From the NCBI GenBank assembly GCA_037783545.1, contig JBBELK010000380.1, positions 558,001 to 622,000 on the forward strand: DNA of 64,000 nucleotides, given 5' to 3'. A program made the translations under genes and the position numbers. The notes beneath the pieces were generated by a model. The model was not told the origin of the DNA and searched no databases. It was given only the letters and a program-made list of their open reading frames with translations. Numbering within the stretch: position 1 is the first letter of the stretch; each line of letters starts with the position of its first letter. The DNA is from Henricia sp. BOLD:AAB3569. Lineage: Eukaryota; Echinodermata; Asteroidea; Spinulosida; Echinasteridae. Shown here in pieces: positions 24,401 through 36,400 of this stretch.

Positions 24401-27400
24401 GTGGTTCAGGACGAAGTGGTCCAGGGCGAAATGGTTTGGAGACAAAATGAATTTACGTCTCGCGAGACGAAAAATAATTGGTTTCCTCAAGTTTTCTACC
24501 GTCATCGTGTTTTCTACCGTCATCGTGTAAGTTATGTGTAAATTTGTGAACATTTCTGATTCTGTGAGATACCAGTCATGTGTACTGCGGTAAACAATGT
24601 GGTGTCTGTGGTGATATTAGTGTTATACACTTCCACCAAGAAAAAACTTTACATAAAGGTCATATTAATTTAGTTGAGTGGGGCGTTAAGGATGAGCTGC
24701 CACACAAACTTAGCATGGTTTGTGGCTTTAAAACAATTTGAGTGGTGGACATAATTGTTGAAGTTTTGTATACAATTTTTGTTTTCATTACAAGTTCAGA
24801 GGCAGATCCGGTATCCAGCCTCATTAAAATACAGGAATACAATTAAATCTAGGGGGTCGGACCCCCTAAAATCCATTGTATTCCTGTATTTTAATGAGGT
24901 TGGATCCGCCACTGAAGTTGCATGCATATCTGCTGTCCCTTACCAAATGTCACACCCTTGGCATTCATTTTGGTCTCATACGCAGCCTTGATAGTGTCCA
25001 TTGAACTGGTTATCTTTGTTACATAGTCTGTGCAGTCAAATGACAGAATGGCAGACTCGGCTAGATCCCTGGTAACTTCCGCCCAGACTCTCGCAACAGC
25101 CTGATGCCGCAGAAAGTCGTAGTCTAGGAACATTTTCATGTAATAAAATGTCTCATAGACAGAGTGGTAGACGGGATAGCTGGATATTCCAAGATTCTGC
25201 ATAAAAACAGTATACAATTGAATATTAAAGGTAATTATGCACGATATTTTCGTCCCCAAAACTTTAAATAGGATGATTCCTTTAAAATTTAATAGATTTT
25301 GGCTGTAACTGTCAGAAACAAATGTTTGCAATGGCCCCTTCTTTTTTTACAGAAGAAATAAGACGTTGCGTAGGTACGCAACATATAAGGCATTGCGTAC
25401 GCAACATGAGGCGATTCGTACGCGACATAAGGCGTTGGTTTTCAATAAGTTGTTTTACTCCAAATTGCTCTATACAACCCTTTTCAAAGCGACGCCCGTC
25501 AAATTTACACAAGGTGCACGTATATTATAAAGCACGAGTAGGCGATACAAGGTGCATGTAGGCGATACATACAAGGCACACACAGTACAGTGTATTGCCG
25601 CTGTGCACCTTGTTTCGCCGGCGTGCATCTTCATCATAGCTTCATAGCTCAATTGGTAGGGCGTCTGCACGTTAAGCAGAAGGTTAATGCTACGTTTACA
25701 CCATGTCCCCGGCAGTCCCGGCGCCCCGGTAGAGGAGCACCGGGGAGGCACCGGGATGGACGTCGGGGAGCGTAGGGGACTGGGGTGGCGAAACGTGAAT
25801 GACCGTAGCTCACCCTTGCCACCGGCCGGTGAGCAGCTCTGTCAAAAAATTTGCCCCGGCAGTCCCGGCACTAATGAGAATCGTCCTGGGCCGCAGTGGG
25901 ACGGGGCTTCCGTCACAGGGCGTGACGGACCGCAGTGTGCCTTGACTCACCGGGGTGTGGCACCTTGGGGTGCCGGGGAACTCTGATCGCGGCCGGTGCC
26001 TCGCGCTCCGCCACGTTTGGAAGCCCGGCACCCCACGGTCTGCCAGGGCCCGACACGGTAGCGGCCACGGCATGGTGTGAATGCGGCCTGGTCAACTGCG
26101 GTGCGCCAAGGTGTGTGACGGTTGTTGCTCACGGCCAGTTACGCCTCACTGCGTCGCGCTCCAGGACGAAGTGAAAATGAAGGTGTGGAGCGCACTATTT
26201 ATACCAACCGGGGCTCACCGGGAGACCACCGGGTGACCACCGGGGCGTGAAACGTGACAGCTGCTACGTTCAGTCGCAGGGCGCCGCAGCAGACCCTTGC
26301 ACACCGTCCGGAACGTATTGGGCCGGGACAACAAACGTGACACGAACGGGACGGACGTGAGGCACCGCATTAGAACTTAGCAGGCCGGCCTGGGACGTGG
26401 ACCCATCTGTAGTGGAACGGCGCTTAAAACGTAGCGCGACGTCCGCCTCGCGGCCCGGAACCGGCACGGCGCGCCACGCTTTACGTACCGGGACGTAACG
26501 CACCGTGGTAGAACGCAACACACCGGCCCAACTAGGGCCGAGTCGAGCTAAAAAAATAAAAAGACGACAAAAGTTCCACGGCACGCTACGTTTTGGCCAA
26601 ACCGGGGCGCCGGGACTGCCGGGGACATGGTGTAAACGTAGCATAAGCAGGTTCAAATCCCGGTGGAACCAAGTTGTTTTTCACTGCATCCAGATTTGCC
26701 AAACTCATGGACATTTGTCCACATTTGTATCGAAATAATTCACCCTGGCGGTCCCTGGGTCATTATTCGTACTTAATAAATGGGGCAAGCAGGGCAGGGG
26801 TTTGGGTCGTATCTTAAGTGATCTCTGGGAGGGCTGGATGTCTCATTGAAGGGTCTATCCCTCTGTAGGGCTTGTTAAGCTCAGGACAAGATAGCCAATC
26901 CCAATCAGTGAGATACAACTGCAATACAGTGTTTCAGGGCCACCAGTTGGCTTGATAGCTCAATTGGTAGGGTGTCTGCACGTGAAGCAGAAGGTCCGTG
27001 GAGCCAGGTTGTTTTCACTGTATCTAGATTGTATCCACATTTGTATTGAACAATCTTGCACAATCTTGGGCTTAAACCAGCACAGTATCATCAAATGAGC
27101 ATTAATTTAAACACCAGACTTACAGAATTATACGTATATGAGAAACCAACTGCAGGCACTCCGATGCGGTACATGAATGGTGCAAAGTCACTCCCCGATC
27201 CCAAATTAGTAATTCTGTTCAAAAAGACAGATAATGATAGTGGTTGGTATTACAATATTAAACTGGTCGAAAAGTCTATTGAAATCATGACTTGTACCTT
27301 TTCAATAACTTTGTTATCAACTTTGTTATCAACAAGTTCACTGTATTGAACAAACTTCTGTTCTGATCAAAATTCAATATTTTAAGTAAAATGCAAATAA

Positions 27401-30400
27401 TATATATAGTCATATTCCATGAACATTATATGAAAATATGTGATTTCTGTATTTATTTTCATGTTCAACTGCATGGTTGAAGTTAACCGACTCATTTTTG
27501 GGGGTATGGACAGTTCTCAATGCTGAGGTCTCACATGCAAGATGATACATGTAGGCCTACCATTAGAGAGCTTTCGCAAGGTGACGATTACGGTTATGAA
27601 TACGGATGGTATACGGTAACGGTTCACGTTGATGCGCACACTGAACTGGATTTCGCATTACATGACTTGTACGTGTACATTTATCTGCATCCATTGTTCA
27701 AATTTGCTCTGCTTACGGCAAATTGTTTACTCTTTTACTTGGGCATGACTCATTAAATTCAATAGGCCTATGTATTCAAGGAGGATATATCAAAGAGAAA
27801 CAAAATCACAAAAAATGTATAGTCCATCACAGATAAAGCGAAAAATTGGCAAAACAGGTATCCGTTTCTACAGTATGCGCATGGAAGCTGATAACTACGG
27901 TCAACGCATTAACAGTTATACGCATCACACGAAGTGCATAATAAAGTCACGACGTATCCGTATCGGTATCCGTGACGGTGCGAAACCTCTCATATTGTAA
28001 GATTTTGGAAACCATGAGTATAGCCTACCTTGGCTGTGTATCCGGATCACTACTGTTGACAGGCATACGGTCACGCCAGGTCTCATACAGTGACGATGCG
28101 AGTCCTTCAGGGTCGGGTACCTAAACGGCATGGCATTAAACAAAAGGTTGATCATAATAAAGCCTTTTCGCAGTAGTGATGTAACAAAACCAACAAATTT
28201 AGTTTCGGTTTGTCCGAGCACAAGTTCAATTATGTTTTTCAAAATTCAAGCAAAATACTTTCTGGTGAGAATGTTTCACGAGATGCTTCTTTTTCTGTAA
28301 TTCTTTTTCCCCACGATTTTTATTTTCAGACTCATACCGAAAGATGTAAATTAATGAAATGTTCAGTTGTTGCATAGTGAGGGGAAACAAGCTGAGTTAA
28401 AGGCAGAGGCTCGTCAATGCGCGCGTGAGGCCAAATTCGTGCCACGGAATACGCAGCCCATGCCTTTGCTATGGATCAGCTGCGTATTTCGTGGCACGAA
28501 TTTGGCCTCACACGCGCATTGACAAGCCTCTGCCTTTAACTGCAAAGAGTGCAGAAATTAAATGTAGATTTTGGGTCACTTCAAATGCAACTATTACCTT
28601 TTTGGCAGCATTATAAAGAGCTTGGTAAAGCGATGGTGTAGATTTGGCAATTAAAGAGTAGTTGCCAGACACTGCAGAATCCACATTGAGGTAGGCCACA
28701 GCTCTGGCACCTAAAATCCTTTGAAATTCCTGTGTAAAAATAGGATGTAAACGCACTTAAATTCTGACCGAAAACATAATGTGGAAACTTTATAGAACAC
28801 TGAAACAGCAATTTGGTTTGAGGAGGTACACAAAAATCAGGGCAGTCGCGTATGCAAATTGGAGTCAATTGACTGAAAACTTAGACGTACCTCAACAAAC
28901 TCTGTGGAGCCAAGCAGACCAAACTCTTCTGCCCCCCAGCTCCCGAAGATGATGGATCGCCGTGGTTTCCAACCTTTTCAAAATGATGAAAATAGGCCAA
29001 AAACAAGCAAAGTTTACTTGCAAAGAATTTTGTTGAGTTTGGCTCTGTCCATTATCAGCATACCGTTTAAACCCAGTTTTATTCCCTAATTTCTATCCTT
29101 CATTTTTTTGGAGGGGGATTTTCCCTTAAAATGAGATTGATCGTGTCCAATTCCTTCATATCATGCTCCTGGTATCATAACAAGGTGACCCCTCCTCATT
29201 CATAGTCAAAACATCAATTCACCTGACTTTCGCAATTCCCCAAAGACACGTGCGACCTCCATGAAGGCTGCCGTGCCACTACTGGGGTCCACAGCCCCAT
29301 ACACCCAAGCATCACGGTGGTTTCCGATCACGACATAGCGATCTTTAGTCAGCAAAATAAAAGCGATTTAAAGTAATTATAATAATATTCACAATTTATT
29401 AACAGGTAGTTCTTACACAGTCAAGCCAGAGACACCAAGAAACCCTTCCTCTTCCCTTTTTGAATTCTCTTTGATCTTTTAAATACATTTACACAACACA
29501 CTGAACCTACAGCTTTACATCCCATGCAAGGGGTGGGGCAATTGGGTTTAATTATAAGCCCCTTGCCAAGGGCACAAGTACCTCATCAAGTGGTCTTTAA
29601 CCCATAATCTTAGGGTGTTTATACCAAAAGTAGGCGAGTCAATCACTACTCAGCCATGGTATTTGGCAAAACTGGGCATTGATACCATAACATAATGCAC
29701 AACAAAACGTTCCTTAATTTTAAAGAAAAAAAATCCTTAAGCTAATGACAAAGCAATATGGCAAACACATGCTTATTAAACCACATCGTGGCCGTGAAAT
29801 AGAGCACTAAAGTGAAAACGTCACCCTTTGTGTGTTGCCATGGTTTTTGGGTCTGCACTAAAACCAGTGAACTGTTTTCCTGTGCTTTAGCAATGGACGT
29901 TTCAGATTACCAGCAAATGTTTAGACCCAATTACCATGGCAACTTACGTCACACTTTAGTAGTCTATAGCGTTAACGAATAGCACAACGTTTTCGCTACA
30001 GTAAGCACGCCTTTTCAGCTAACTATTAAGCAGTACCATGAAATTGGGCCAGGTCAAAGAATGGCACCTGTAGCGCAAATTATGAATTGTATTTTGTTTC
30101 TTGAGTACACTTCTCGTTTAACTATTCCACACTAAGCTTGTCGGGTTTTTATTGTCTGGTTCAAAGCATTACAGTTTACCTAAACACATTTCAAAATCAG
30201 GAAAAATTAAAGAAAGTGCTCATGTGCCAGTTTGAGATATGCAGCATGCACACTGACCAGAAACAGCAGACCTACATGTATCTTGACTAAACAATTAGAG
30301 ATTGACAGTTTTTATAAAGCCCGTCTTTAATACCTGGTTCAATTTCCCCTCGGATGAAGCCAATCACATCATACGTTGTCCTAATTTCCCTGGTTGTGTG

Positions 30401-33400
30401 GATTGACATTTTTACTTTCCTTTATTTTAAATAAAAATAAAAAACAACACTTAAAGTTAATCAACGAACAGCATAAGGTTTCTCTGAATTTTCAACTGAA
30501 AAATCGAGTTAAAGGAGTAAAAACATTAGTTTGTCGAATTATTGCAGCAATAAAGGAGTTATACAATTAACAACATCATACAAGTACTTTGCAGGGGGTA
30601 AGCCTATAGTTTGTATATGTTTTTGGACAATATGGCCAAATTTTGGCAACAATTGTACCATCTTCTCAGTGGATAAATATATTTTCGTTGGGTTAGCCAG
30701 AGCGATAGTTTGCATATGAATGGGTTCAATGGAATGTGACTAAGGGTGTGGTTGAACAGGCGTGTTCAAGTCACTGACCGAATTCGCAGCAAGCAACACG
30801 GACGTACAATCCCCGCCCACCCTCCCTCTTTGCATGGTCCAGTGAGTTAATCGTTCCCATTTTTCAGATCAATCTCTTGACAGGTTCAACGGATCTCATA
30901 TGGGTTGAAAAGGATATTGCAGAATTTGAACACATTTCTCCCCTTCACCTGAAGGCCTCAAATCCTAGGCTTTCTGAACGGACATCCATGGATCGATACT
31001 ATACCCCTTGCTGGGGAGCACAGCCGACGAGACGCCGGCACTACTATAGGACTCATCCGTGCACTGCTTGCCATCGAAGTTCGGTGTTTCTCAAATATGT
31101 ATTACTTGTTGTCTCTAACCAATTTTCTTGCAGGTTGGGTAAATTAAAGGAAGGGGGTGGGGGTCGTCAGGGGAGAGCATTACGAGGGAAGGCGGCAATG
31201 AAAATGTTTTTTTCGCAATTGAGGGACGAATTAGAGAATAAAACTTCTTGACTTATATCAAATTATAGTATGGTTTTCCCGTTAATTGTTTAACTCAGTT
31301 TCTTGGACATTTTAAGTATATTTTTCTTTTTAAAGAAACCGACTGGGAACAATCAATTTCCCAAAATTAGGACAGAAAATTTGATTAAATCAAGATTTAA
31401 AACACCAGCAATGAGCTACATGTATACAGCCTTATTACCTTCATGTCTTCCAAAAAACTATTTTTGCCTATGGGCTGTCAAATTAAATTGAATACGTTAC
31501 ATTTTATTGCCTAAGCAACGCTCTAAATCCTTGATGTTCTCTTTCAATGGATGCAGTGGATGGGCCATGGCAACCACGCCACACTTCCGCTCTCCATTTC
31601 GATGCCATTCAAAAACTGTAAACATAGTTTTAACTGCCCACATTCTTGGATCACACACCAACCGGGAACTTAACAGATAATATCACACTAAGAATTGCAC
31701 AACTTCATATAATTGACAATTAACCTTTGTGTATTGTTGAATCCTGGTCCAAGGCGGTAGGTGACAGGAAGATTACCTCTCCACTCCTCAGTGACTTCAG
31801 GTCCTGTCATGTTGCTGAGTAACAAGAATAAAACAATAAAACGTAAAAATTATCACAGTAAAAAGAGAGAGGGTCCTGTCGTGGAGATGTCATCACCTAG
31901 TCACACTTTGGCCACCCCATCATTACAGCTGCAGTATACCATTCCAACAATGTAGTAGGCTACTAGGTTAAATAAAATTGACATTAAAATTCAGAATATT
32001 TTAATTTTAATAACGTCCATACTACATTTTCAAACATATTTCACCTTGGCTATTGTATACTGGACACAAAATGATTTTGTTTGTTGAAGTTTGGTTGCGT
32101 AACTCTCATTTGGTCTTACTCAACAAGCATTTGTTTTTTGAACTGGTTTTTTATTCTGCCTTTCCTGAACGCAGACCTCAATTGACGCCTGCAAATGATC
32201 AATTTCACGGAAAAAATTGTTCTGTTGTGAACAAATTGCTTGTAATGTAAGAGTGAAGAAGAGTTATGCAGCCAAGCTTCTCATGTACATTGGGTACGTA
32301 ATTGCCAATGCGCAATGTTTGAAATAGTAGTTTGGGTTAATAAACTTTAAAAGTGTCAAAAATTGGTCCTTCAAACTAAAATGTCTCACAATTAGAAGAA
32401 CCCTTTGGAAAGCACAAATTCTGGACTTCCACTGAAAAGGTCAACAACCATCAGAAATAAAAATAATACTTCAAAATATTGACCAAAACAAAAAAATTAA
32501 TATTGATTAAAATACTTTACCCAAGCAATACTTGTGCGTCACCATAGCCAATTGGGTGAACAGGTATCTTTGGCAGTGCTGTGTCCTGATCGTCAATACG
32601 GTAGGCAAAAGCTACATATACAAACAAACATTTAATTAAATAAGCAAGTTCGCACTTTTTAAAACAAAATGATAGGACTGATTTTCTGAGGTATATTAGA
32701 AATAAACAGCATTTGATCAATAAATGGTACTGAAGTCACCACAGAATGGACAAAGACATATTTCTAACTAATATGATGATGCTAACAGTCGGTCAGTAAA
32801 ATTTTACAAACGCCTGATGTCCTAAAGAGTACACAATTTGGGGAAGAGTAAAAGCATATAATTGGGGAAGAGTAAAGCATATAATATACACACGGCATTG
32901 CATAAGTTCACTAAACTTGAAAGAAGTGCCGGGAGTGGTTTTAGCAAAGATCAATGCTCGTTTTTTCCAACGATCGACTGGAGCATCTCTAATTGGCCAC
33001 AAACTATGATTACGGGAGTAAATCTGCGACCGTTGCAATGTCTTGAATGAAGCCCGGTTTCCATATAGACGTAACAAACGCAGAGAGTACCGCAAACTAG
33101 CAACGCAAACAGTAACACAGACAGTCGACAAAGTTAAACCAAGTTTAACTTTGCCGACTGTTTCCGTCAGTGTTTGCGTTGCAGTTGTTTGCGTCAGTTT
33201 GGAGGGACAGATTCCAAAACAGCTCTACCGTTAGAAATGATCTTGTGAAGGTGGATCCCACCTTTGCTACACAACTCTCTGGCCTCTTGGGTGAACTGAA
33301 TTGCCCCTTCAATGGTCTCTGTGCTTGTTAGGCCATCATCCTGCGTTGTGCGTGGCGCACTGTGCGCTAAAAAGTTCGGATGCGCGACGCGTATTTTGAA

Positions 33401-36400
33401 AATCCATGTGTACGCATTTAGTCTATATAGACCTTTATCACGGTGCGTCCATCTTTGTCTTGTTCCCCACTGCATAGTACGTGTACGTGTCGGGCATGAT
33501 CAGTGCGTGTGCGTGTCTGCGCGATAGCGCGTGCAGTCTTCCGTTGTTGTTTTGAGAGAATTACTGTCCGCGCTGCGCGTTTTCTTGATCGCGCTGCACG
33601 CATGTCACTGTGATGCACACAATGAACATATTTAACACGGGGCCAAACTATTTTAGTTCGGCAAGCCTCGCTTTGGTTACGTTCATTTTAATAGGGGAAA
33701 AGGGAAGATGGCCGCACCGTGATAAAGGTCTATTGCAAGTCCTGCACAGGATGCGACAAGCCCCACCAACGGCATCCTCTTGCAACAGTGCCCCTTTAAC
33801 GCACTCCCTAACTCTTGCGTACAGTGGCCCTGTTGAAAAAGGCCCCATTTGGCGGTGGGACTAGCGACAGAAATCTTGTCGCCTCTGCTGGACCAATCAG
33901 GACGCTTGCAGTGCATTGCCCCACGATTGCAGGCATTCAAATGTAACGCGCGCAGATTGTAAACACCGTGCATGCATGTGATACATGTACTCGGTAATGC
34001 TGGCCGTTGTCCGCGTCGGCGATTGGCTGCTATTTAAAGCATACTGGGGAATCCGTTCCATTACATTCGTCAGCATGCATCCCTGTTATTAATTTGAAAA
34101 ACTGCGGAGTAAATAAGGTTCGTCGTTTGAAAGTTTGGTAGGAATGGGACAGTCATAAGGAACGGAACCCAATACAATTTCTGGAAAGTATAGAAATTGT
34201 TTCTTTTCGGCATAACATGACCGAATTGATTAAATTACATCAAAATGACTCGGGCGTGAGTTAGCTCAAGACAACAGCCGGCTCGCTCCACAGATTTGCG
34301 TGTATTTCCTCAGGGTATTGTTACGTCGCTTTGCAGAGTGGAAATTCCCTGATATCTCAGGATGCACCAACGGTGTCGCTAGACCATTTTGAATAGGGGG
34401 TTGTGGGGGGGCGTTAGGGGGGTGGTTGTTGGGGGGGGGGGGTGGGGGGGGGGGTAGGGGGTAGGGGGGGGGGGGGGGGGGGGTAGGGGGTAGGGGGGGG
34501 GGGGGGGGTTGGGGGGGGGGGGGGGTTGGAGGGGGGTAGGGGGGTATTTAAGGCCATTTTCCAGCGAACTTCATACACAAATGGATGTCAGTTCGTGAAA
34601 ACACAATTTACGTGCTGACGTCATTTTGTATCCGAGACGAGCACTGAAGTGTCACCGACGATATGTACCCCAAACCAATATTTGTACACTAAATTACGTT
34701 TGGCTGGATATCCTGGCGTAACAGGGTCTCCTTTAGCATCACTGACAAATGTATTGCCTCTCTGTGCCCCCGTCTCTGGCAGCCACCATCCATCGGGGTA
34801 CAGCTCAATCTGGCCACCAATGGCATAATCAGCAGGATCTGAATATAGGATGAGCCCCTTGGCACCTGCAGCTTGGGCATTCAAAGCCTGCAGGGAGCAA
34901 TAATAATTATACATGAGTCACTGTGAGTGATGCATACATAACAATGTTGCCGTTGCACTTTTTTTGTTAAACTACAGTACAGTTGTGGGGTAGAATTTCA
35001 AAAATATGTCTTTAAACTAAACTAGTGTGTCTACACTCTACAGAGGTGTTACCACATCAATCACTGAAATAACAAATGGCAAAATGAGAATGTCCTCCCA
35101 AAAAGTCAAAATCACCTAAAGTAGGTCCTGCAGTACATGCGAGAAGTAAATTAAAATCGATTTTGGGTTTTCCACATATTTGGATAGCCTTACTTTTCCA
35201 GATTGTAAAAATGTTCACTGAAATGAGGTTATCAAATGGAGGACATTGAAATAAAGACAGTTGTTGTGAAGTGTACAGTGTTTGTGTTGATGGCATGGCA
35301 ATTACTTTTATTTCAAAATCAGGGTGTTTTTTTTAGCCCTTTCAGGCCATAAACACTTTACACTTTGTCATCTTTCACCCACCATAACCAGTATAAAGTT
35401 ATGGTATATGTAAAACTTTGCTATCAATGGAAAGCCTATTAATCACTTTTACTCTGGCGTAAATAGGCCTATAACCCAAAAAGCTAATAGCGGGGACATT
35501 CATCATTTTACCATGGCAGGTCATAGATGCTCTATATAGCTGCAGTAAATCTTCAAACCTGTGTCATGATAACAACAAACACTTCTTGCTCTTAAATAGG
35601 TTACATCTATCTCACGTACGTATTTTTGCTAAAATTTGTTGGGTTGCATGCCAGAGTTGTCATGGTGAACGTGTGTTATGCCACGTACATTGAAGATAAA
35701 TACTTTGTTTACCATATATAGCTCGACCAGATCTAGATCATCGACCAGGTTATAACGTAACGAAATGTGTGGACGTGCTACATACACATAAGGGTTCGTC
35801 TTTTGGAGATATTCTTCTAATTTATGCATGATCATTTTCTCTATAAAAGACGACCAAGTGATTTAGTGCTGTAATATAACTATATATTTGGGACTCAATT
35901 ATATTAGGATGATTAGAAAACTGATACAAATGGCGTTATCTCCTCCTGTGATTTAGGATGTGCAAGACAATCACCTCAGTATTTCATCTATACGTTAAAG
36001 CTGGGTGGAAATATCCCTTAACTTATGGTTTTCAACACTATTCCTTTCTTTCTTTCTTTATATAGTCATTTATGTACTAAGAACATTTTAATCAGAATTT
36101 CATCCTGGAAAAGTCAGAAAATTTCAGTCTTTTTCCGAGACTCTTTTCACGCGAAACTAAAACGAAAGGTCACGTCAATCAATTCGAGCTATGTGTGTGA
36201 CGTCATAGCGAGGAGACACACACAGCTACTTTACTGACTGTGATCGTGTACCTAGCTCCTCGCAGCAAACACGAGCACGTTGTATGCACGCACGGAACCG
36301 CGGATTTTCCACAGAGTTTCAAAATTAAGTGTAACCACCACCAAGTCACGAAGCTGGCATTTGATTGATATCAAAAATGAATTCAGTGTTAGAAACACTG

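Noticed and set aside
25200-25331. Upstream extension of the exon 14 frame
   Set aside because: The acceptor at 25197-25198 and family alignment end the exon at 25196; the extension is intron read-through.
25639-27010. Functional tRNA genes (anticodon loops ACGTTAA, ACGTGAA)
   Set aside because: U33 is missing, acceptor stems do not pair, one is split by a MITE, and both carry the same SINE tail.
30877-31251. 124-codon plus-strand frame in intron 7
   Set aside because: No family resemblance, low-complexity GGGGRQGRA segment, antisense to the gene.
31540-31625. Possible extra peptidase exon (minus-strand [20 protein letters not shown])
   Set aside because: Exons 7 and 8 join in phase without it and the family has no matching segment.
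33427-33733. Pao LTR
   Set aside because: Ends are inverted repeats, not direct TG...CA repeats, so it is a MITE.
34019-34090. CCAAT + TATA-like promoter
   Set aside because: Kept only as a note; no transcript or coding sequence can be tied to it.
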